From assembly GCF_001039355.2 (NCBI RefSeq), contig NW_019775697.1, positions 146,269 to 210,268 on the forward strand: DNA of 64,000 nt, read 5' to 3'. Within the stretch, counting starts at the first letter, position 1; each line of letters begins with the position of its first letter. Under the pieces are notes generated by a model, which worked only from the letters and a program-made list of their open reading frames with translations, made no database searches and was not told the origin of the DNA. The DNA comes from Lingula anatina (Eukaryota; Brachiopoda; Lingulata; Lingulida; Lingulidae). Both the position numbers and the translations under genes were made by a program. Shown piece after piece: positions 24,514 through 37,454 of the stretch.

Positions 24514-25599
24514 ATGAGAAAGTTAATATTTTCCATTGACAATGTATTTCCTAACAAAATCTTTATGGTTTACTTAAATGACTCCCACAACAATGACTTT
24601 GACCTAACTTACTCAATAATCGTATACAAATGGCAACAACCTGGTGAAGATGAGAAATCTGCTGAATTCTACATATTTTTGGGTATGAGCGGAAGACCTA
24701 TTCTCAAACATCACAGACAGACAAGCACAATGCTTAGAGATATAAAAGCAGACTTAAAATAGCAGAATAATAAAGAATAATATTTTATGAATAAAATGGT
24801 AAAATAGTTGTATAATATGCATTTTAAATGCAGCAAATATTGCTATAAAACATGACAAAAGCATATATAATATCTTGTATCATCAAAATGTATGCAGGGC
24901 ACCATAGCATTATTCCTTTTTGAGAAGTTTCATATTTGAAAGAGCACCAAGTCAAGAATTAATATAATCATCACTTTAATGTGATCATTTCTGCTAAATA
25001 TGTCAACAAACCGGTTCATTTCATAACCCTTTTTAGTTTCTGACATTATACTAGTAGTTACCAAATTAAAGAATGTGTGTAATTTTCTATCAGATATCTT
25101 TGCAGATAAAAAAGATACAAGTAATAATTCATAAATCATTTTCATTTGTCCCACTATTGCACTATCCTCTTTCTTATACAGGAACTCATATCTTTTAAAT
25201 GAACAAGAATAAACTGCCAAGTAATGGCAAGCATTCAATGATCAAATGTCACTAAGGGCAAAACTTTTCTGATAAAATGTAACTGCTGCCCAAATTTGCA
25301 TTCAGATGTACAAGGAATTGCATGCCATAACTAAATTGGCATTTAAAACCTTATTTTTTGCAACTCTTGAAGTAGAGATTGACAAAGGTACAACAGTAAT
25401 ATCAATGGAAAATTCCATTTTTACTAAAATAATAACTTGTAATACCAGCAACTGTTGGAATAAAATGTCAGCTAATAACAGCTTCCTAACCTTAAAAGAT
25501 CACAGCATAATCAATGTGTGCTTTAGTTATGTGTATGCGTCGCTTGGGATTGAGAATTTTAACAATGATTTTGGCAGTAAAAGCATCCTCATATCATAA
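24514..25599 (+). other. Two short plus-strand ORFs of unknown status
   Basis: ORFs at 24514-24762 (82 codons) and 25306-25599 (97 codons) have mixed, non-repetitive composition. The second contains two CNTSNCW-like cysteines and alternating hydrophobics. Neither matches a family I know and I see no splice signals linking them. They lie beside the 3' end of the minus-strand TPR gene and could be chance ORFs. Confidence 0.2.
24885..25130. repeat. Third, older copy of the 23-24 kb repeat
   Basis: From GCAGGGCACCATAGCATTAT to AGATATCTTTGCAG this segment aligns with 23222-23440 and 24003-24220, but with many substitutions and small indels. Unlike the pair above there is no N and the divergence is clear, so at least this duplication is genuine. 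Confidence 0.75.
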
Positions 25600-25970
25600 T
25601 CAATATAATTATGTGCATGGTATATTATCCTTGTGAATCAATATACACAACAGAGCTACATTTAAACAACTTTACTTTGAAAATGTGACCTACTAGATCT
25701 GCCAGTAACATAGTTATACAATGTATATATATATATATGACATGAAGCTTTCAATTCCATATGCATCTAAGTTTCTAATGTGAAAATAATCAATGCCCCT
25801 GCCTAGTCTTTAAAGCAAGTTTCACCTACAATAACCAACAGTATTTTCAAAACACTACCCCACTGGTATAATATGCATTTAATACAGGAAAAACATTAAA
25901 AACAAGTAACATTAAGTGACCATAAATCTATAATGTTACATATCTACACAACTTAGATATTGGTCCAGAT

Positions 25971-28900
25971 TTAGTGCCCTAAAGAAGTGCGAATCCACTG
26001 GCCTGTCTTTTCATCATAAACCTCTTCAAACCCACTATCATCTTCATAGTAGTTTTCCTCATCTTCATCCCGGTTTTTCCAATTGTTTATTGTTTCTCTA
26101 TTACTGTAGAAATAGTTTTCTCTGTGCCCATTTGCCATGTTATTGTTGGTTTCTGTCAACGGTGCAACTTGGCTGGGAGGTGATAGAGTCTTTCGTATCC
26201 ATTTTCTAGTAACAGGGTCAAAGACTTCTTCATACATTTCTTCAAATTCTTCAACTTCATCATGTTGTTGTTGATTTGCTTCTATGTTGAACACAGGTGT
26301 AAGATTTTGTTTTACTGGCCGATAGTCAAAAGCTTTTCCCTCAGCAATTGTCTTATGGAAAGTCCTTTGGCCTAATTCAGTACTTTGGGAAATCTGGTTA
26401 GCATCTGCTATTCTTTCATGCCTCCAGGTCCCACCTCTCGGACTGTTATCGTTATCCCAGGTACTGTCTATAGGGGTCTGGTATTTTGTTCTCTTACACC
26501 ATTTTCCAGTTTTGGGGTCATAAAATTCTTCCATTTCCTCGGCAGTTACAGTGACATCTGATCCTGGGGAGGTGTCTCTTGTTGGGGTGCTGTCTCTGTC
26601 TGTTATGGTGATAATCTGTTTCTGAACCCATCTTCCAAGTTGTGCATCATATTCCTCCTCATACTGCACAGATTCTTCTTTTTCGTACTGGTCATTTTCT
26701 TCTTCACCCTTTTGTGGAGAAGTGGTCACTGATGCCACTGCTACTCTCTCCCAATGTCCTGTATCTGGATTAAAAACCTCCTCGAAAATGGTATACTCCT
26801 CTTCACTTACTGAAGATGGGGAAGAAGACGATAGTTTTTCTTCTGGAGCCGGAACAATTTCTTCCCACATTTCAACTGTTTCTTCTTCTTTATCAACGCT
26901 TTCATTCTCAAGTGTGCTTGCAGTGGTAAAAGCAGAGCTTTCTACTGGTGTCTCTTCTTCCCAAGTTTCAAAAATTAATTCATCCTCTTCTTTTTGATCT
27001 GCCACATTGTTCTCAATCTGGTATTCACTTGATGAAGGTCCCTCACTGGGAAATTCTGTAACTTCATATGAGTTGTAGCTTGTCCTTTGGTTTGGCATTT
27101 TATAATCAATTACAATAGAAGGCTTGACAATGACTGTTTCCTCCCAAGTTTCTACTTCATTCTCTTCTTTTTCTTCTGTTTTTTCCCCTGGAACTAACTT
27201 GTTGACTGAAATATTTCTAGCATTGCCTTCGGTAGAATTTTCCCAGGTTTCTTCTTCATATTCACTCATTTCTCCAATGGGCCTTTCCCATACACCTTCC
27301 CAAGACTCTTTCTCCACACCCTCTGATTCATCTGCAGATGGTTCCCTTCCTATCAAAACTGCAGGTTTTTCTTCAGAATGTTCCACTTCATCAATAAAAG
27401 TTGCAGTTTGGTGCTTTCTAGCATTATCCATCATCTGCAGTTCACGGATCCGCTGTAGTACATCTGACCTGGCATATTTTTCTTGCAACTCAGAAAACTT
27501 GTCTTGCAGTGGAGTACTATACGTCTCTTCAGAGTTAACAGCTCTTGCTCTGCTGGCTGAAGGTTTGGTTCGGTATGGCCTTTTCTCTTGTTTGGAGAAG
27601 TTCTTTGTAAAAGCTCTCTGTTTGGACTTTGGACCTGCTGCCTCTGGGAAAGTTTTTCCTAGCTGGACTCCTTCATTTGCATCAACATCTTCCACCTTCT
27701 TGAACTTTGACTTTGGAATGGTCATGTGCCTGTCGACATACTCCAAAAGATTTACAAATCCTTTACTAAGAGTAACACAAACCTCAGCATAAATGCAAAA
27801 CAGTCTATTCCCAGCTGAAAGCTCAGATAAAGGCTGCATGGTACTAGCCTTTAGAAAAACATCTGCTGCTTCAAGAAATAAACCAAGCTCCATCATGGCA
27901 TAACCAAGCACTGCAAATTGACATGAAGAATTTGACAGATAAACTTCATTTAAAAGACTTATCAGACAATCTGTTGCATCATTCCATAAACCAATGTGTC
28001 TGTAACAGATAATAGACAAGTACTTTGAATACACAGTCATAGGTAGGATTACTTCATCCTGAACTGCTATTTCCATCTGGAGATTGACTGGCAGGGTAAA
28101 CTGTTCAACTTTCCCAAAAACAACTTCTGAATCATCTGGCTGGAGAAGAACATCAATCAGAAGTTCTGCTGCCTCTGCATAATCTTTTTGGCTTAAGAGA
28201 AAGGTGGCATAATCCACATAAACCCTGGCATTGTATTCCAAATCTACAGCTTGTTGGAAATGACTATTTGCAACCTGGAGCAAGTTCATTCTTTCTGTTT
28301 CATTGAGCAAAGATTGTGCTTTGTAGGTCATTACTGATGCCATGTTCCCCAGGGTGACAGCCATCTCCGGACCAATGGTAACATACATTTGTTTGTATGC
28401 ATCCAGGCTTTCCTGGTAAGCTTCAATTGCCTTATCTATGTCTCCCAACACTGTGTGGATTTGTCCCAGCTGGTGCATCAGGCCAACCATATCTGCTTCA
28501 ATGTCCTCTTTCAGAGTCTTCTCAATGCTTTTGGCTTTCTGAAGGTATTCAGATGTTCTGTTGTACTGACGCATTGTGGTGTGAACATTTGCACTGTTGC
28601 TGAGTAGCTGGTTCTGTAAAATTTGGGCTGTTATCTCTCTTGCTGGGGATGATCCTTCAATTGGTCCTGCCAACTCTAGGGCCTTGTTGTAGTACATTAG
28701 AGCATTTTCGTGCTCTTCTTTAGCATTATAGCAGTCCCCTAGTGCTTTCAGGACTCTCACCAACTGCTTTGCATCTGCACAAGTGACTCGGTTCAAATAT
28801 GTATAGGCTAGGTCAATGTTGTCCAGGGCTTTTTCAAACTGTTCAATTTTCAGATAGGACAATCCTAAGGAGTAGAGGGTCTCACAAATCACCCAAACCT

Positions 28901-31900
28901 TATTACTCTCTAGCTGGGTTATGGATACACCATACAAGGTCTTGTATATATCTAAAGCTTGGTTGCACCATGAGATGCACTTATCATAGTTTCGAGTGAC
29001 AAGACAGGTCATACCCCATAGGGAGAACATGAAAGCAGAATCGTAGGTGGCTGGCCTCACAGACCTGGTTCCTCTAAAATACAGCAAGTAGGCACACTGG
29101 TACATGGTAATGGCTTGTGTGTAGTTGTGCAAGAAGAAGTTGAGAGCCCCAAGCATACAGATGGAATGAGTGTTATCTTCATAAACATCTTCACCCTTGC
29201 AATGTTGGAATATTTCCTTGGCCTTTTCAAAATGTGCCATTGATTCTTCATAATTCCCAGAGATGAAGGTGCAGTCTCCCAGCTTGACATGTGCTCTACC
29301 AAAAACACTTCCAGGAGCTCCAACTCCATCTGAATCTTGAAGCATTTGCAGCACATCTAAAGCTTGCTTAAAGTAGCTCACAGGTTGGCTTAAGTCTATG
29401 GCATGTTTGTCACTCTCAGACTCTTCTGACTTTGAGTCATCATTGTCAGTCTGTCCTTCTGGGGGTGGGGGTATATCACTAGACAGTATGTCCTGGCGCA
29501 GTTCATTGTGGAGTTCATTTCTCATGGCTAGACAAACATGATCAAAAATGGATTCATCTTTCATAACATGCTTTAAGTAGGCATTTCCTAACTCGAACAA
29601 TGTATTGGCAACACTTACATTTGGGCGGTCTGGGTAAATGGACTGGAGCATTTCAAGGCCTCTTTGGAGATGGAAAAGTCCTGAGGGAATATTATTTAAC
29701 TGGGTGTGAATCTTTCCCAAATTACTGAGTAAGTAAGCAATTGTGCTATTCTTTGCATTCTCTGGAAGGACATCTTGGTACAGTTCATAGGCATGAGAAT
29801 ACAATAGTTTTGCATTTACTGGCTGTTTCCTCATGTACAATATATCTGCTAAGCGCACAATTGTATCTGCTAGTGATAGGAAGACTGACTTTATGGTCAC
29901 TGCACCATATGACTCCAAGGTGTGCAGTGAAGTTGAAAGTTTTCCTTCTGGTGGGGTTAGCGTGCCATCTGAGTCTGAACTGGAAAAAGATGGAGTAGAG
30001 GCTCTATCTCCTTGTGAAGGAAAAATGGATTCATATTCATGGGAAGGAATCCCACCTGAAAGAGTCCTTCTTCTAAGCACCTTTACATTTTCATCAAATA
30101 CATCATCTGCCTCCCCTTGGCTTAATGGAAATAATCCATCAACCATCTCTAGGGCCTCAGACACACTACCAAGCAACACTTGGTTTTCATCTATCGTTAG
30201 ATCCTTTAAAAACTCGACCTCTGCTTCATTTTCTGGAAGAAAGCGGCCAATGAGTTCTTTGATACAATATTTTTGAATGCTAGTAATATTCTCAATAATA
30301 ACGGGCGTATCTCGCACTGTGCCTCTGCTGGCCCTATGAAACCGTCTTTTTTCTGGCTTGGTTATGATTTCATATAAATTTTTTGCCAGCAACTCATGCT
30401 GGTTTTTAACCTTCATGTTTGCCATTTCCATTTGTGCCTCAAACCACTTTTGAAATTCATCATCAAGTTCTGTTTTTAAAATGTCGTGACAATTACTAAA
30501 TGCCTTCCTATAAAGAGACAAAGCTTTAAGCTGTGAAAGCTGATACCAAGGCAAACTTTTGTGAGTTGACCGACAGTTTTTGCAATAAACCTCTGCAAGT
30601 CCCATCAATGCCAGGACAAGAGTTTTAGTTTGTTCTTTTTCTTCTTCTCCATCCAAGCTACTTTGCTTTAATATGTCTTGACACTTCAAGACTGCATCTT
30701 CATAGAGCTTCTCTGCCTCTTTGACATTCAAACGGTGCATCTTCTTGTTGGCTTCCTCTACCCAGCTGGCAGTGCTGCCCTCTCGGACAGTCCAGCGGGG
30801 AGGCTTGTACTGGCCACTGTCATCTTCTTCTGGTTTTTCTGTACTTGTGTCCTCAGGTGGTTCCTCTTCATGTTCTTTATGATGCTTATGTTTTCCCTAC
30901 AATTAGAAACATGACCAGTGTTAAAAGCACATGCATACATCTACATCAATGTGTTTCTTGATTATTTCACTTAAAGCAGTTAGCATTTGAAGCTCCAGAA
31001 TTTAGGAAGGGGAAAAACCTTGGCAAGTCAAACCCAAAGAATTTTACCAGATATAAATGATTCATAAAATATGCTTACAGAGCATCAAATGATCAGAACT
31101 TTTTTTCAAAACCTGTTCCATGTCTCCAAGGGCCATGGGGAAAATAAGAGTTATATCTACCATAACAAAGTTTCACTCTTACCACTGGCATCTTTCATGA
31201 CTTACTAGTAGCATTTTTTGGATAAAAATGTAATTTTTGGTTTTAGGGTTTTCTTGGTCAGTGGAGCAAATATAACAGCGATAGCTTTTGTAGAGAATAC
31301 AGTTAAGTCCAGTTTTTACATGAAAAAAAAAAAAAAAAACAGAGAGACAGACATGTTCTGCATTTATTAACGATATCTACCACTTAAAGATGTCATTTCT
31401 CTTTCTTATCAGTACTAAAAACTTTTCACCTGGTTTATAATATAAAGTAAGTCATTCATTTGTTTAACCTTTAGCTACACATGTTATCTGAAGCTAATTG
31501 AAATGCAGCCAAAACCACAAATCACAATGAACACCTGAGGGCCTAAGTCAGACAATTCCATACATCATGGTCTAGATAAGACGTATGATTGCAAATGTGT
31601 TGTAATTGATGAACCACTGCTAGTGCTGCCATATACTTCACATTTATATAAAATTAAACTTCCACTGAATCCACTTGAATCCAGAAGCATTATAAGGAAA
31701 GTAAGACTCTTTTCTCATAGACACACAAACGATCTACGTAGATTGACCCAACTCTGCAGGAACTTCGCTAAGTGCAATCAGCTTAACTTAATGACTCGTC
31801 TCCTTTTGTTTCCAATGTACTCATATATAATCATCAGATTGCACTCAACGAGAATACCAAAAGAGTTGTGTTGATCCACATAGACCAATGTGTCGCTAGG

Positions 31901-32460
31901 AATGGGTCCTAAGTTTTCATGTTGTCCCAATATAGCATGTCTGGGTGAGGGACATGAGGGACATGCATTCTCTTCATAGTATCACCTCCAGGCATAGAAA
32001 TGTGTCAAGAACAAGGGTTTTGGCAGCTCATTACTTAACCCTGGCTGTCCTGTTCCCCCTTACAGATGAAGCCTTTTCTCTTTTATACTTTAAGTCCAAA
32101 TGATGTTAACCCGAGGAGTGTGCCAAGAGCAATTTGGGCTTTCTCTAACTATTACCGGATAATGTTAAACCTAAGCAGAGGGACCGGTTTTAATATATCT
32201 AAGACACCTGGCACTGACAAGGGAAAATTGATGTTTTTAAGCTTCATTATCATAAATTTTCAAAACAGAGGAATAAAGTCATGATTTATTCAGTAAATTT
32301 ATACAAAGGTTATATTACTTTCCATAAATACAGGATATTAGGTGGGTATACATGTTACTGAAAAAGGTTACCTTGAAACCTCATACTACATTATATCTAG
32401 TTTAAATGATTCTCTTTTAAAGGGGCAATTATAAATTTACCATCACACACTAGTACACTG

Positions 32461-32546
<86 letters not shown>

Positions 32547-35500
32547 ATTCATTCAGTTGATGTTTATAGATGGGGTTATGCACATACATGTAGTAATACT
32601 ATAGGTAACGAAGCCAGAACAAACTGTAAATTGAACAAAGGCAATTAATTCTTAAACATAAAAGGTAAAGGTAATTTATGACCAATGTATGTATTAGTGT
32701 GATATATTAATTCTGACAGTGCTAGAATTCTTACGTGTCAAAAATGCATATAATCTCAGTCACCTCTTCCTTAAAATTAAAGACAAGCAAAACAGAAATT
32801 GAAAGTGAGAGAAATATGAAAGAAATAAATATGTCTATGGCAACTCCAAAATGAATAGCTATTTTTATTCTGATATTCTCCATTTATAAAAAAAGACAAC
32901 ATTTAAGTCAGATTATTATCTCCATCATCTTTAACTTACGTATTTTCTGCACATAGAGTATTCTCTGAAACTGCATAGATCTGCCTACATTTGCCAAGAC
33001 ATGTTTGAAGGTGATAAAATTATATTCCTGCTGGCATAGAATTTGATATGCCACATGTATGAAAATAAAAACTGTCCTGAGTGCCAAAAATAGTGCATGG
33101 CCACAAGATTTAATGGTAAACAATTAAAATACAACCTTGGATGTCATAGAGAGCACCATGACCACATACGTCATGCTATTTCAAAATATCCAAGGTGCTA
33201 TAACATTTGAAAGCATTAAAATACACCTATCTTTTGTGCAATTAAACCACATCAAGGGTATCAATTACTAGTATTTTAAGGTTGGTTGCCCAACTTTTCC
33301 ATGGTTATTGCCAAGTTGGCCAAGTTCCTCCATCGCATTAGCACACCTTCAAGACGCACTCGTGTTTGTTTCCAAATCAGACAAAATTACCTCTATGCTA
33401 TTCATATTGGCAATTACTACTTTTTACTGCATTTTACCTGTCAAGAGTGCTCTTTTTATTATAAAATGGATCTGTTTTCAAAGATTGAAAAGAATGGATA
33501 ACGATCTGTTACAGAACAGGTTTTTACAGTTCTATGTTCACATCCGTTTCAATACAGGTCATTTTAGTACCAAGTTAAGGGAGAAGCAGCTGGCACACCC
33601 TCCCCCACCACCACTGGGTTATAACCATGTGTTATCTAAAAGTTTGAAATGTTATGTACGTGTTTCAAATGGGAAATATGGTAAAATGAGATACACTTTT
33701 AGGGTATCTTAAAACAGTTGTATGTTAAAAATAATTCATAAAAATTACATCCCCACTTTCTAGAGAGTCCTTTTCTACACTTGCTGACTGCCAACTAACT
33801 TCAGCCTGTTAATGCCTGGTTACTGAGTACTCTGAGGCCTCCCACATACATCTAAGAGAGGGATCCATATCAAGATATGGACAGGTAAAGCAAGAGTTTT
33901 TGAATTACTGCCGGGGTTTACTTGCTTAATACATATATGCATAACATGGACATCATGTCTAAAGATCTCAAGTAAAAGAGCTCTTCACTTGTATTATTTC
34001 ACAGACATCACTGTTGGTATCCGTAACTGTTTCTGTAATCATGTGCAGTAAAGGCCAATACCCAATTAACTCAAATAACACATTGCTGCCCTCAAAATAC
34101 ATGCATAGTATTTTTGACTTAGTAGTTCAGCATTCTGTACCAATCTATTTTGTAGGCCTACAAATTAAGGCCCTAATGTGTATATCCTAAAATATTAACT
34201 CAAATGGCGTACTATTGCATTCTGAATAACAATTTCTGTAATAAGCACTATAGTGTAGTGCCAATGTCCATGCCTTCACTAGGCATTTTTCCTGCATAAC
34301 ATTATGAACTCGTTGGCATATTCTCTTAAGGGCAATAAGCACTTCACAGATGATTGCAAGCCAGTTTTATTTCCCCAGCAGAGCTCTCTGTATCTATGAA
34401 CATCTGAACTGACACCTTGAGAAAAGCAGAACATTGTACGTAAACAGCATGCACGTGCCTATGAATATAAACGAGAGTAAATGGAACCGTGGCAATGCCA
34501 TCACACAAAGTTGTTGAATGGCAAACCATATGAGTAGGTGGTTGATAATAAAACAGCATAAAGCTGGATGAATGAGCTCAATAAAAGGGGTGTTGCCAAC
34601 AGTATTCATGGCAGGGAGATAGGAGTATAAGATGCATTTCAATGTGCCTAGGTATACGAGTACAATATGTATTCCTGTATGATAAATCATATCTAATGAT
34701 TATGGATTTGTGTCTTGCGCAGCTTTCCTCCTCACTAACATTTGACCTCCTTAGCATCATTTTTATTAAAAACATACATGATGTTGTCCTTGAAGAACTC
34801 CATCACGTTAATTTGCATTTTCTGCAGAATTGAATGATGAAAGGAATGGTTGTCAAATGAATAATTAAGGTATACTTTCTTTTTATTACAACTTTTTCTC
34901 CTTTTTCAAACAAACCTTTTTGTCTTTGTAGACAGGAGTGCTGGTGTACAGTAATGGCTGGAATCCCTGGGGTCCTGGCAGCAGGCAGCTGGTACTGTGA
35001 GCTTTGGGACCAAGGCCTAGAATGACAAAGCAGCAAAATATTTTTAAAAAAACAAACACTCAATTAATTGCGTTCATATTTAATATTTGGAAAAGACAAA
35101 AACTTTTATAGCTCATGTGACAATTGGTAATATGTGAATCTGTAGGTTTGCATGCATTAGCTGTATTTACTGTTTCAGGATAAAAAGGGCAACAGTCTGC
35201 ACAAGATCTGTACAGATATAAATGCAGGTAAAAATATTGTGGAAAATTCAATGAGGAGAAGGAGAGGTCATGTGCATGGTTCCAATGATGCAAAGACTTG
35301 AAAGAGAATTCAAATTCTTTATTTAGATTGAATGACCTTCAGGACCAGTAGATCTCAGTTTCAAGACTCATCCTTCAGGCCCTTATTCTTAAGACTTAAA
35401 TAGCAACAAGTACTAATAATGGTAAATGATTCAATGAATCCTAACAAACATAAAAATAGTATACTTGACCCTGTTGTGAAGAAAACATGTACCTTATATT

Positions 35501-37406
35501 AACTTATAATTCAAGTCTTAGTGACCTTCATAAACCGGCAATTCCAGAGCAAACATTTCATACATTTTACAAGTAACTTAGAGCAAGTTAAGTTCACATT
35601 TTGCTGGTTTACCCCAAAACTTCCTAGCTTCTTGGGCTATGTGCCTATTTCTAACACTGTTTTCAATCCTTTGGTGTTCTTAAAAAAACAAAAAAATATA
35701 TTCTGAGAAACAAATTGCTTAAAAGATTAGAGCACTGCAGTTGTCCATTCACCTGGTGTTGTGTTTCATCCTGAATCATAAGGGAGAGTACTATATTTAG
35801 CATGAATAATGATAAACAAACAGATGAGTACTTAAGTGTGAGGGTATTTTTGTTTGTTATGATCTTAAACAACAGCTACCTGACTTAAGTGAAGAAATAT
35901 TTTGCAAGTTGCTGCACCTGAAAGTGAATCATAGGAAGTGTTTTTCTTACTGACTAAAATTCAACCAAGGTTTCTGGTAATAGCTGTCTAGACAACATAA
36001 CAAGTGGATTTCTGTATGCATTTCCATATATTCCTCCTTCAACATGTCCTACTTTACAGTAATCACAGGCTATTTAGCAATATTGCTATTAGCACTATTA
36101 CAAATTCTTAATTTTTTTTTCAAGTAATTGCTTCACACAAAGCCCAACAAAATTCTCAAAATCATCAAAACTTTGGATGGTACCTTTAAAAATACAAACT
36201 TCTATCTGAAGCAGAGACTGAGGATGCTCATTCTCGAAACCAATAAGCTATTACAGTATCTGCCATCAGTAAATAGCCTTCTATTGGTTCGCTTCAAACA
36301 GATCAATACTCCTGTGGATAATGTTAACAACAGTCCTCCTGATGGAGGAATCATTAAATCATATTGGTTAGGGCCTTGGTAAGGCTCATATATATTTAAG
36401 GGCAGCTTCTCTTACATGTTCGTGGACATGGGTTTGGTACTCAAATTAAAAAAAATCCACCAAAAGCAGTGGGATGGTGCTAAACACAATTTACTACACA
36501 CAAAACAATGTTAGATATGTTTTACTTATTCTGGTGACAATACAGTCTACTAGATCTCATATAATGTACTAGTCTAGAATAATACTTATATGTCTGAAAA
36601 GCCTTGAGCCTGATCATTTTAATTCATCCTTGGTAAATATTTTAATTCATCCTTGGTAAATAATTATTCGTGACAGACTAAATACTTTATTTTTTGGACA
36701 GAAATAACTAATTAAAAACTTTCTTCTGCATTTGTCTAAAATAATAACACTTTAATAAAAATGTTTCTTAATTAAGATATTAATTGGCATGATACTATCC
36801 ATGCACTGGTTATTCTGAACAGAGCAAGGGAAAAAGTTCATAATTGGATCTTTCATTCCTCCTCTGGCTTTCCTTCCTTCCAATGCCAGCTGGAACCCTC
36901 TTATCCAGATTTCCCTCTAAGCCTGTGATACCTCCCAGTCCACTCAGTGAATTGCTTATACAGATAACTTGAGGACACTTGATTCATAGCAGCACCATGC
37001 CCTTTTACTTTATTCAAACAGTATCGCAACTAGAATTCAATCAGAATTGGGGAATTCAATCGGGAACACCATAAAACAGCCTTCTCAAATATCCCTTTTT
37101 TTTCTGCAACATTCAATAGCTGTTAATACTGCCATTATGGGTTATCTTATGAGCCTGAAGAGACCTTTATATTCTTGTTCAGTTTTCAAGAACATAGGAG
37201 ACACCACCAGAATGGCAGATTTGCAGGAAAAACAGCTTTGTATAACATAAAGACTTTATTTTTTATAGCTAATCATGTTTATCTATGTACTACCTTCCAA
37301 AAAAAAAAAGGACCAAGTTTAAAGCACTGTAATGCTAACCCACAGAATAGAAATTTCTACCTTTACCACACACTGCCATCAGCTGACTCTGATGTTCTTG
37401 ATCCGA

Positions 37407-37454
<48 letters not shown>

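Larger units (their letters stand above)
30897..34915 (-). other. TPR gene intron 3
   Basis: This 4.0-kb intron holds MITE copy 4, a long TA microsatellite at 32463-32527 followed by a T-run, and no other exon-like sequence that fits the gene's phase. The ORFs at 33286-33712 have no recognisable domain. Confidence 0.6.

Noticed and set aside
26722-27792. Plus-strand ORFs of 91 and 222 codons (also 28389-28607, 29741-30276)
   Set aside because: They are antisense shadows of the large TPR exon; their Ser/Thr-rich content mirrors the Glu/Asp-rich sense protein.
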